A stretch of DNA of 44,355 nt, from positions 1-44,355 of IMG/VR virus record IMGVR_UViG_3300021171_000021. One strand, 5' to 3'. How positions within the stretch are numbered: position 1 is the first letter of the stretch; every line of letters starts with the position of its first letter. Position numbers and translations under genes: made by a program. Shown here piece after piece: positions 1 to 5,300 of this stretch. The notes under the pieces are model-generated. The model ran no database searches, had not been told where the DNA came from, and saw nothing but the letters and a program-made list of their open reading frames with translations. The stretch is from a virus.

Positions 1-54
1 TCGGGGTCGTGGTCGCGGTCGTGGTCGCGGTCGGGGTCGTGGTCGCGGTCGGGA
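1..54 (+). repeat. TCGNGG hexamer tandem array at the contig junction
   Basis: Nine hexamers of the form TCGNGG (N = G, T or C; the last is TCGGGA) run head to tail from base 1. The last six bases of the window (44350-44355, TCGTGG) are one more unit in perfect phase, so the array continues if the ends are joined. Read in the open frame, the units encode alternating Ser-Gly, Ser-Trp and Ser-Arg. The array could be the place where a circular or terminally redundant genome was cut, or a low-complexity site where assembly stopped. Confidence 0.9.
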
Positions 55-60
55 TCATGA
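1..60 (+). CDS. 3' part of the junction-spanning Gly-Ser-Trp-Ser-Arg repeat ORF
   Basis: The frame from base 1 encodes SGSWSRSWSRSGSWSRSGS and stops at TGA 58-60. Joined to the ORF opened at 44311 it makes a 34-residue peptide. The stop overlaps an ATG at 57 (ATGA), the same coupling seen at most gene borders here, which argues that it is translated. The peptide has no known function; its Trp/Arg alternation resembles designed or antimicrobial-like short peptides only superficially. Confidence 0.4.
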   Translation, partial: SGSWSRSWSRSGSWSRSGS

Positions 61-95
61 CAGAAGAATACCGAGGAACGACGGGGGAGAAATGA
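57..95 (+). CDS. Possible 12-residue leader peptide
   Basis: An ATG at 57, overlapping the preceding TGA as ATGA, encodes MTEEYRGTTGEK and stops at 95, where its TGA again overlaps the next ATG at 92. It has no recognisable function. It may only serve to couple translation between its neighbours, or may not be a gene. Confidence 0.25.
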   Translation: MTEEYRGTTGEK

Positions 96-349
96 CACCG
101 ACGGAACGAGAGAAAAAAATCCGCGAATTACTTAACGACCCTTGGGGTAATCCTATCGCTAATGATGTAGTCGAAGGTGTTATTAAATGGATCGCCGCCG
201 AGATCGAAGCCGTCAGGAAAGAAGCCTTCGAGGAAGCCGCGAAGATTGCAGAAAGATGTTGGGAAAATAGCAAAGAGTATGAAGGAGCTTCTATAGCTTT
301 GGCTGTTCGAGATAGTATCCGTCGCCGCGCCGCCGAGGGGGAGAAATGA
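92..349 (+). CDS. Conserved-looking small helical phage protein
   Basis: This 85-residue acidic and helical protein begins MTPTEREKKIREL. Its central stretch (EAVRKEAFEEAAKIAERC, about residues 40-57) is the amphipathic helix often seen in small phage proteins of unknown function. The start is preceded by GGGGGAG, and both its start and stop overlap neighbours as ATGA, so it belongs to a coupled operon. No function can be assigned. Confidence 0.7.
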   Translation: MTPTEREKKIRELLNDPWGNPIANDVVEGVIKWIAAEIEAVRKEAFEEAAKIAERCWENSKEYEGASIALAVRDSIRRRAAEGEK

Positions 350-453
350 CTACCTATTGCCTTCATTGCTATTGTATTCCTGCCCCCTGTCAGTCACCCA
401 CTTGCCCTAATCCAAACCATGCGATTTGTTGTAAATGTGGAGAGAAAAATTGA
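346..453 (+). CDS. Cys-rich 35-residue zinc-knuckle-like peptide
   Basis: An ATG at 346 (ATGA overlap, behind GGGGGAG) opens a 35-codon frame rich in cysteine: pairs at residues 5, 8 and 10, then 15 and 20, and a C-terminal CCKCGEK motif. The spacing suggests zinc binding. It is one of many tiny Cys-rich proteins in this genome. Its stop overlaps the TTG start of the next gene. The role is unknown; peptides of this kind in phages often bind host proteins, which is inference only. Confidence 0.55.
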   Translation: MTTYCLHCYCIPAPCQSPTCPNPNHAICCKCGEKN

Positions 454-632
454 CCAAATCTAAACATCAATATTTAGTTGGGTGGAATCAGGATAATCAA
501 TGCGTATACGGGAAAGATTATAACGGTCAATCTCATTGGGCTGATCCTATGACTTTATGGCAAGCGCAAAGGAAATTAAAAGAACTCTCTGGGAAATCTC
601 GCTGTATTTATAAGCTGGTGAGAGTGCGATGA
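450..632 (+). CDS. Small phage protein of unknown function
   Basis: The protein has about 60 residues with a central WNQDNQCVYGKDYNG segment and a helical tail (WQAQRKLKEL). I chose TTG 450, which has GGAGAG just upstream and overlaps the preceding TGA as TTGA; an upstream ATG at 435 in the same frame would add five residues but lacks a ribosome binding site. The aromatic N-terminal half looks like a small beta domain. No function recognised. Confidence 0.6.
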   Translation: MTKSKHQYLVGWNQDNQCVYGKDYNGQSHWADPMTLWQAQRKLKELSGKSRCIYKLVRVR

Positions 633-1189
633 CCCCCGCCCTCCTCCTCGCGCTGTGGATTTGTGGCCGGAGCCTTCCTCTCCTCTGCGGAAGTAGCGAG
701 ATAGCACCTCCGGCCACTCTCTCTTGCGCCGTCGCTCCTCCTGGCGGGTCCTTCACCCATCCTCCCCTCTTTGGCGGCGACTTGACGCTGTTTCACTCTA
801 TGGTCACGCTCATCACGGAGCATGATGGGTATCGAATGCTCGTGGTAGGACCAACACGGAACTGGATTCTGTCTTTGAGGTTGGAGGGAATACGGGCTTT
901 CGGGATCGCGGAGGAACCCTGGAGCTGGGACCCTTTCTACGTGATCGCTAAGTATGGCGACATGCCCTTCCGCAGTTCATCGTTCAAGGTTATTTCGGTG
1001 GTGGCCGAGGGTGGCGTGGCGCTCATCTTTGAAGCCGACCGGCTCTTGGTCCCGTCGGGATTTCTGACGCTCCAGACCTATGATGAGTTCCGGATGTACG
1101 GGCTCCTAAAGCGCTTGGGCTATTCGTTCTTGGGGCACTCCGTAGCGGGGATGCACGTGTGGAGGAAACGGGATTGGGAGAGCGCATGA
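629..1189 (+). CDS. Degenerate class I methyltransferase-like protein
   Basis: The 186-residue protein starts at ATG 629 with GGTGAGAG upstream. From about residue 66 the order of segments matches a SAM-dependent methyltransferase: a strand (RMLVVGP) in place of motif I, an acidic turn (GIAEEPW), then GDMPFRSSSFKVIS, which resembles the GDA.LPF.D.SFD.V stretch of the Methyltransf_11 family, and LLVPSGFLTL in place of the LKPGG loop. The glycine-rich SAM loop is poor, so it may have lost activity or bind another ligand. The first 57 residues are hydrophobic and Pro/Ser rich; an alternative ATG at 800 would remove them. It sits with an oxygenase and a glycosyltransferase-like gene, which hints at a modification cassette. 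Confidence 0.5.
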   Translation: MTPALLLALWICGRSLPLLCGSSEIAPPATLSCAVAPPGGSFTHPPLFGGDLTLFHSMVTLITEHDGYRMLVVGPTRNWILSLRLEGIRAFGIAEEPWSWDPFYVIAKYGDMPFRSSSFKVISVVAEGGVALIFEADRLLVPSGFLTLQTYDEFRMYGLLKRLGYSFLGHSVAGMHVWRKRDWESA

Positions 1190-1449
1190 CCTTCACCGAC
1201 GACGATCAAGTTCCAAAGGAACGACACATTCAAGTCTTTTCAGACTTGGACTTGAAGCGGTATAAGAACCATGATTATTCATTGCCATCACAAGCGTCAT
1301 GGAACGATGCAATCGATGCTCTCCTCGCCCGTCTGGAAGCGGCAGAGTTAGCTTTGACAGATGTGGTAGTTTGTCCGTGCGAAAAAGGACATTTTCATCT
1401 TCTAAAAGGCGACCACTATGAAGCCTGGCGCAAAGCGAGCGGGAAATGA
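1186..1449 (+). CDS. Small phage protein of unknown function
   Basis: An 87-residue protein from ATG 1186, which overlaps the preceding TGA and has GGGAGAG upstream; a longer in-frame GTG start at 1159 is unlikely. It has an acidic N-terminus (MTFTDDDQVPKERH), a helix at about residues 40-58 (WNDAIDALLARLEAAEL) and a C-terminal CPCEKGHFH segment that could bind a metal. No known family was recognised. Confidence 0.6.
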   Translation: MTFTDDDQVPKERHIQVFSDLDLKRYKNHDYSLPSQASWNDAIDALLARLEAAELALTDVVVCPCEKGHFHLLKGDHYEAWRKASGK

Positions 1450-1772
1450 GCAATCTCGATGACACTCAGTTTTGTCCTCAATGTGAAGCCCATGCTAAGG
1501 AGCGCGACCGGCTCCAGGAGGAAGTGGAGAGGCTGAAGAAAATGCCTCCAGGAATAGTCCAGCAAGCTAGAACCTGCGGCCATACGAAGAATAACTGGAC
1601 ATGCCTAGAATGCTATTGGGAATTGCAATCCCGCGCCGAACGCGCCGAGAAGATGGCGCGGGAGTTGGCGGAGGCCATACGAAATCACTTCAAGAAATGT
1701 GATGCAACAGCGGAAGATTCTAAGTTAGAAGAAGCTCTCGCCGCGTTCGAGGCGAAGGAGGGCGGGAAGTGA
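1446..1772 (+). CDS. Coiled-coil protein with Cys pairs
   Basis: The 108-residue protein starts at ATG 1446 (ATGA overlap). A CPQC pair lies at residues 10-13, followed by a charged coiled coil (residues about 14-33), a Cys/His cluster (CGHTKNNWTCLEC, about 44-56), then a second Ala/Glu-rich helix (SRAERAEKMARELAEAI). The arrangement suggests a small zinc-bound helical hairpin. Similar tiny coiled-coil proteins are common in phage early regions with unknown roles. Confidence 0.6.
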   Translation: MSNLDDTQFCPQCEAHAKERDRLQEEVERLKKMPPGIVQQARTCGHTKNNWTCLECYWELQSRAERAEKMARELAEAIRNHFKKCDATAEDSKLEEALAAFEAKEGGK

Positions 1773-1963
1773 TGCAATGGTGGTGGGATCGCCACTATGA
1801 TTGTTGGCTCTTGGGCATCGGGATTCAGCGGATGAATAATGCCCAACATTCCTGGAGTCTTTGTCTATGGATCGGTCCTTATGTGCATGGGATTTATTGG
1901 GGAGATCCTGTTCATTGGGTTGAGGCGGTAAAGGCTTATGAGAAAGAGAAGGGCGGGAAGTGA
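1769..1963 (+). CDS. Trp-rich small protein
   Basis: The 64-residue protein starts at GTG 1769, overlapping the previous TGA, or at ATG 1772; GGAGG at 1757-1761 serves either. It is unusually rich in Trp, Tyr and His (QWWWDRHYDCW, then HSWSLCLWIGPYVHGIYWGD). It ends in a charged helix (VEAVKAYEKEKGGK). No family recognised. Confidence 0.55.
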   Translation: MMQWWWDRHYDCWLLGIGIQRMNNAQHSWSLCLWIGPYVHGIYWGDPVHWVEAVKAYEKEKGGK

Positions 1964-1967
1964 AGGT

Positions 1968-2735
1968 ATGATCTTCAAGTGGGACTTCATGGAGCGCAAT
2001 GTTGCGGCATGGGCCAAGGAGTACGCCAACGCTCCGGCCTATCCGCATATCGCCCTTGACCGCCTCGCGGATGACAACCTTTTGAGTCAAGCCTTAGCCG
2101 AGTTCCCTCCACCTGGTAGTCCCGTCTGGCATCAAAATACGGTATCAACCGCCACCATCTACAAGAAGCAAGCTCAGCAGGATATCCGTGAAATCCCGCC
2201 GACCTTACGCGAGGTTCTGTTTGAAATGAACTCTGGGCCTTTCATCGAGTTCCTGGAGAAGTTGACAGGCATTGACCACCTTCTACCCGACCCCCATCTT
2301 TACGGCGCAGGGATACAGCAGACGCTTCCTGGGGGCGTGTTGGCAATGCACGTGGACCACAACATCAATCCCAAGATCCAGCTCTACCGACGGCTCAGTT
2401 TAGCCTTCTACCTGAACAAAGATTGGAAGCATGAGTACGGCGGCCAGTTTGAGGTGTGGGACAAAGACAAGAAATGTGTCGATGTGATTCAGCCGGTGTT
2501 CAACCGCATGGTGATCTTCTCGAACTCCGAGACCTCTTGGCATGGGCACCCGCGAGCCGTAACCTGTCCTCCTGGAATGACACGGAAGTCCCTGGCGACG
2601 TGGTACTTCTCGGTCACACCGCACCCCTCTTATGGCGACGTACCGCACATGGGCCGGTTCTTGAATCACCCGAATCCCTGGCGCATCTTCAAGTCGATCT
2701 TGATTGATAAGATTGCAAAGAAGGCTTACGGATGA
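1968..2735 (+). CDS. 2-oxoglutarate/Fe(II)-dependent oxygenase (prolyl 4-hydroxylase-like)
   Basis: The 255-residue protein has the double-stranded beta-helix metal triad: His128-Val-Asp130 (MHVDHN), distal His192 in WHGHP, and Arg206 (TRKSLATWYF) for the 2-oxoglutarate carboxylate. Family members use Fe(II), O2 and 2-oxoglutarate to hydroxylate amino acid side chains or other substrates; phage copies are common and their substrates mostly unknown. ATG 1968 was chosen because the upstream ATG 1938 lies well inside the preceding gene. The C-terminus overlaps the membrane protein gene at 2732 (ATGA), so the two are probably co-translated. Substrate (virion protein, host surface or DNA) is not evident. 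Confidence 0.85.
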   Translation: MIFKWDFMERNVAAWAKEYANAPAYPHIALDRLADDNLLSQALAEFPPPGSPVWHQNTVSTATIYKKQAQQDIREIPPTLREVLFEMNSGPFIEFLEKLTGIDHLLPDPHLYGAGIQQTLPGGVLAMHVDHNINPKIQLYRRLSLAFYLNKDWKHEYGGQFEVWDKDKKCVDVIQPVFNRMVIFSNSETSWHGHPRAVTCPPGMTRKSLATWYFSVTPHPSYGDVPHMGRFLNHPNPWRIFKSILIDKIAKKAYG

Positions 2736-3220
2736 GGTGGCTAGTTCTCTTGGCTGTCCTGTTCCAACTCTACCAAGTCACGCGGATTCCCCAGGGGCGC
2801 GGGATGGAGCCGATCCTGGTAGGGCAAGCCATGGATCGCGGAGTCGTCCCTTATAGCCAGTTCAAGTTCCATGACGGCCCCGTCATGCCTCTTTTCTTCG
2901 CGGGACTCTTTGCGGTGCCATCACTGATCTGGATCGCGTTGGTCTATTGCCTTTTCAATCTCTTGACGACCCGCGCCATCTACTTACTTTCCCGCTTGCA
3001 CGGGTGTTCCGTGGAATGCGCCTGTGCGGCGGCTATTTTGTTTCTCTTGCTTCTCCCGTGGTGGGAGGCGAACGGAAGTATCGAAACGGCCATGACAACC
3101 TTTGGCCTGTGGGCCTTCTACTTCGCTGGAACTGATCGCAAGGAATTAGCGGCAGTGCTGGTTGTGTTGGCGGCGCTCACAAAGCAAACCGGCTTAATAT
3201 TTGGTTTATGTCTACTTTAA
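2732..3220 (+). CDS. N-terminal part of a split membrane glycosyltransferase-like protein
   Basis: The 162-residue product is mostly transmembrane: hydrophobic segments at about residues 2-16, 50-80, 95-108, 118-130 and 138-162. The segment from residue 22 (GRGMEPILVGQAM..GVVPY..F..HDGP) resembles the first luminal loop of lipid-linked-sugar-dependent glycosyltransferases of the ArnT/PMT superfamily (GT-C fold), and the end (LAALTKQTGLIFG) matches the K-Q-T/P-G segment seen mid-protein in that group. The frame then stops at TAA 3218-3220, where a full-length family member would continue for 200 or more residues. The next gene continues with more membrane helices in the -1 frame. Start at ATG 2732 overlaps the oxygenase stop. 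Confidence 0.6.
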   Translation: MRWLVLLAVLFQLYQVTRIPQGRGMEPILVGQAMDRGVVPYSQFKFHDGPVMPLFFAGLFAVPSLIWIALVYCLFNLLTTRAIYLLSRLHGCSVECACAAAILFLLLLPWWEANGSIETAMTTFGLWAFYFAGTDRKELAAVLVVLAALTKQTGLIFGLCLL

Positions 3221-3879
3221 AAGCGTTCTTGGCCGAGTACGTCGGCTGGACCGCCCACCATGCCCTATTGGATCCCTATGAGCTTCATCAACCCTTGGTC
3301 AGCCGTTGGCTGATCTTCGCCAGGATCGCACCGCTCCTCATTTTCGCTTGGCCTCAACTGAGACATGTTCCGCGCACTTGGGTCGCGGTGATCGGCGTGA
3401 CGTGCCTGCAAATCCTGGCGGTCCCAGAGTACAAGTTCACCTTGCAGATGCTCCCGTTTCTCGTAATCATGATCGCTATCACGCTCGATGAGCATCGGCA
3501 CCTGTTATGGATCGGAGGCGCGGCGCTCCTGCTCTGCGGCCTCCCTCGATTCATCCGGCAGGTTCACTCTCGGCCCTACAGTATCATGGACATGTATTAC
3601 TATACCGACCTCCTGAAGAAAAACAACGTGGAAGGTCCGGCCTGGACGAGCGTGTATCCGATCTACTTCCTGATGAACTGGCCGGTGCCAAACAATAATC
3701 TCTTGGACCTGACGCCCGAAGAAAGCCGCATGGGAAGGCTCGACTACGCCAACGAGCGCACGGCGGTGTTTCTCTACACCTCCTGGCACAAGCCGGAGGA
3801 CTGGAAGGGATGGACGCACCAGGATATCAAGCTCACGCGGGGGCTGTATCACTGGATGCGGATTTGGCGGAAAACATGA
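3208..3879 (+). CDS. C-terminal part of the split membrane glycosyltransferase-like protein
   Basis: A 223-residue protein opening at ATG 3208 inside the end of the previous gene, in the -1 frame. It has hydrophobic helices at about residues 36-50, 60-74, 82-94 and 100-113, and a soluble C-terminal half rich in Trp, Tyr and Asn (from YSIMDMYYYTDLLKKNN), as in the C-terminal domain of GT-C proteins. Together with the upstream gene it adds up to about 385 residues, shorter than typical family members, so a middle block looks missing. It may be a two-subunit arrangement, a decayed gene or a sequencing indel. Confidence 0.5.
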   Translation: MSTLKAFLAEYVGWTAHHALLDPYELHQPLVSRWLIFARIAPLLIFAWPQLRHVPRTWVAVIGVTCLQILAVPEYKFTLQMLPFLVIMIAITLDEHRHLLWIGGAALLLCGLPRFIRQVHSRPYSIMDMYYYTDLLKKNNVEGPAWTSVYPIYFLMNWPVPNNNLLDLTPEESRMGRLDYANERTAVFLYTSWHKPEDWKGWTHQDIKLTRGLYHWMRIWRKT

Positions 3880-4085
3880 GCGGAAATTTCTTCCAATCCC
3901 TGAACGACCGCGAGAAGATCATCTACAATCAAGGCGTTCTCGATAACGATAAAGGAATGAGAAAATTTAAAGCCATGCTTAAAAAACAAAGTGCCATTGA
4001 GAAACAACTTTTAAATTTCCTTCAATATCAAAACTTATGCGCTCCTTGCAAACGATGGCTGAAAGAGTTCGCAGAAGGCCGATGA
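3876..4085 (+). CDS. Small basic helical phage protein
   Basis: A 69-residue protein from ATG 3876 (ATGA overlap with the glycosyltransferase-like gene); an in-frame ATG at 3810 lies inside that gene and is unlikely. It is helical and Lys-rich (GMRKFKAMLKKQSAIEKQ), with a CAPC pair near the C-terminus (LCAPCKRWLKEF). No function is recognised. Confidence 0.55.
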   Translation: MSGNFFQSLNDREKIIYNQGVLDNDKGMRKFKAMLKKQSAIEKQLLNFLQYQNLCAPCKRWLKEFAEGR

Positions 4086-4121
4086 AGCAAGGAGCCGCCC
4101 ATTACAACAAAGCCCATTAGC

Positions 4122-4286
4122 ATGGGACGCCATAGCGATTTCTGTAAGCGCCCGAAGTGCGGTCACCGAAAATCTGACCATCAGCAGATCCGCGGGGCTA
4201 CGTTCCGATGGGTCTGGTGCACAGTCCCGGGATGTGATTGCGAGGCTTACCGGCATGGACGATTCCGTGCTCCAAAGACTAAATGA
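4122..4286 (+). CDS. Zinc-finger-like 54-residue basic protein
   Basis: An ATG at 4122 opens a 54-codon frame with Cys8-x4-Cys13-Gly-His15 and His20, then Cys33, Cys38 and Cys40 with the motif CTVPGCDCEAY, and a basic C-terminus (RHGRFRAPKTK). The residue spacing fits a small zinc-binding fold. The nearest purine-rich site (AAGGAG 4089-4094) is 27 bases away, inside a tiny 12-codon ORF (4082-4120) that could be a coupled leader. It is absent from longer-ORF listings because of its size. Confidence 0.45.
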   Translation: MGRHSDFCKRPKCGHRKSDHQQIRGATFRWVWCTVPGCDCEAYRHGRFRAPKTK

Positions 4287-4374
4287 AATCGCTGATCACC
4301 TCTGTGAAGATGCCCTGCCATTGCTTGCCGCCGCGCACACGAAATCATCAACCCTCCTGCCGGCGCATTCGTAA
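4255..4374 (+). CDS. Possible 39-residue helical peptide overlapping its neighbour
   Basis: In another frame an ATG at 4255 opens MDDSVLQRLNEIADHLCEDA and ends at TAA 4372-4374. The first half is a convincing amphipathic helix. It overlaps the zinc-finger-like ORF by 32 bases and has no strong ribosome binding site. It could be a real coupled gene or a chance frame. Confidence 0.3.
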   Translation: MDDSVLQRLNEIADHLCEDALPLLAAAHTKSSTLLPAHS

Positions 4375-4400
4375 TACCATGAAAAGACTCAGAAAACGCA

Positions 4401-4646
4401 ATGGCCGAAGGTGCCGCCGATCTCATGATTGACACTTCTTATCTATCACGCCGCAATCCTCGTCTTTATCAAGGTGCTTACTGGCGCGGATTCTTTGCCG
4501 CCTATCGCCAGCAGGGAAAGATGGCATGCCCCTGGGACCGCCAGGATGACTTTTCTCAAGCCATGCGCTCCATCTTCGCGAACGGTTTTAATGTGGGCTT
4601 GCTGTTATTCGAGAGAGACCATCCCCAAAGACGCCGCGATCTGTAA
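4401..4646 (+). CDS. Ribosome modulation factor / CrpP-like small protein
   Basis: An 81-residue protein (or 73 from ATG 4425) with the pattern NPRLYQGAYWRGFFAAYRQQG, then CPWD, and finally a helix ending FANGFNVG. This matches the layout of RMF and CrpP-like proteins: G-x-x-A/W-G-x3, a short loop with C/P/W-Y, then a second helix with W/F-x2-G-F/W-x2-G. RMF dimerises and hibernates ribosomes; phage-borne homologues exist but their roles are unsettled. The match is by pattern, not by alignment. It is the last gene before the terminase leader. Confidence 0.4.
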   Translation: MAEGAADLMIDTSYLSRRNPRLYQGAYWRGFFAAYRQQGKMACPWDRQDDFSQAMRSIFANGFNVGLLLFERDHPQRRRDL

Positions 4647-4654
4647 TTCATCCC

Positions 4655-4683
4655 TTGCAATCTTCGCCAACAAAGCCTAGACT
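4655..4683 (+). promoter_or_regulatory. Candidate sigma70-like promoter ahead of the packaging genes
   Basis: TTGCAA (4655-4660) and TAGACT (4678-4683) are 17 bases apart, each matching the sigma70 consensus at four of six positions. They fall in the 150-base non-coding gap between the early small genes and the terminase genes, the expected place for a promoter of the structural operon. The match is moderate and the host sigma factors are unknown. Confidence 0.3.
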
Positions 4684-4701
4684 AATGCGGTGAACGCTTT
4701 A

Positions 4702-4718
4702 AGTCACTCCCCGTGACT
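4702..4718 (+). other. Short hairpin in the terminase leader
   Basis: AGTCAC (4702-4707) and GTGACT (4713-4718) are perfectly complementary around a five-base C-rich loop. It lies just downstream of the candidate promoter and just upstream of a second hairpin. No T-run follows, so it may be a leader RNA element or a packaging-related site and not a terminator. Confidence 0.4.
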
Positions 4719-4721
4719 GGT

Positions 4722-4760
4722 GCCCAGGTTCCTTATCCCTTTTGGAGCCTGGGCGCTTTA
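4722..4760 (+). terminator. Hairpin resembling a rho-independent terminator or attenuator
   Basis: GCCCAGG (4722-4728) pairs perfectly with CCTGGGC (4748-4754), with an extra CC/GG pair inside, and is followed by a T-rich GCTTTATTT. It could end transcription of the early genes coming from the left, or act as an attenuator if the promoter at 4655-4683 is real. The loop is long, so folding energy is modest. Confidence 0.4.
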
Positions 4761-4796
4761 TTTCGGAGTGGAAGGGAGAACAGATGAGGGCCCGAC

Positions 4797-5300
4797 TTGA
4801 GAGCAAGAGGGACCAGATCGCAGCATGCGGCGAGTGTAGCGGCTCAAAAGAAAGAGTTTCTGAACTACTATACGGCCTTTGGCGCGATCTATGCGGCGGC
4901 GAAAAAGATCGGGGTGAACCGGCAAACGATCCTGCGATGGCGGAAGCAGGACAGGAAATTCGACCGCGCCATCTTAAGCGCGCTGGACGACAATACGGAT
5001 TTCCTTCACAGCACAGCGGTCGATCGCGCCGTCCATGGTACATCCAAAGGAGCGGATACGCTCTTGATGTTTTTGCTGAAGGGTCGGCAACCCGAGGTCT
5101 GGCGTGAGCGCTTCGACGTTACAGGATCAGGCGCGTTTACGCTCCGCGATTTCCTGCTTCACGGAGAAAAAGAAGCTTCTACGGGGGCCGGAAGTAAGAC
5201 AAAAGACATACGACCAGCCGGAGTGGTACTTAACCCAGGTGCTGGGGATCAGCCCATGGCCCAAGCAGGTCGAGATCCTGGAAAGCGTGAAGGTCAATGA
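4797..5300 (+). CDS. Terminase small subunit
   Basis: The small terminase binds phage DNA and hands it to the large subunit for packaging. The segment at about residues 18-60 (KKEFLNYYTAFGAIYAAAKKIGV, then NRQTILRWRKQDRKFDRAI) is a helix-turn-helix as in phBC6A51/P2-type small subunits, followed by the usual ADTLLMFLLKGRQPEVWRERF stretch at about 86-106. The frame opens only at TTG 4797, with GAGGG upstream; a better ATG with a strong Shine-Dalgarno at 4784 is in a different frame. The reading frame runs on to 5300, overlapping the large subunit by 197 bases, which is unusual; the last 50 residues may be spurious or reflect an indel. Confidence 0.8.
   Translation: MRARGTRSQHAASVAAQKKEFLNYYTAFGAIYAAAKKIGVNRQTILRWRKQDRKFDRAILSALDDNTDFLHSTAVDRAVHGTSKGADTLLMFLLKGRQPEVWRERFDVTGSGAFTLRDFLLHGEKEASTGAGSKTKDIRPAGVVLNPGAGDQPMAQAGRDPGKREGQ

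Noticed and set aside
1-54. The hexamer array as a CRISPR or telomere-like repeat
   Set aside because: Units are too short and have no spacers; the array fits a coding repeat or junction.
3216-3222. TTTAAAA slippery-type heptamer in the overlap of the two glycosyltransferase-like genes
   Set aside because: Codon phase is wrong: the heptamer is in the frame of the second gene (TTA AAA), so slipping there would not carry ribosomes from the first gene into the second.
4742-5107. A 121-codon + strand frame with a strong ribosome site and ATG 4784
   Set aside because: Most of it overlaps the helix-turn-helix of the small terminase in another frame and it has no family features. The ribosome site may still matter for the terminase start.
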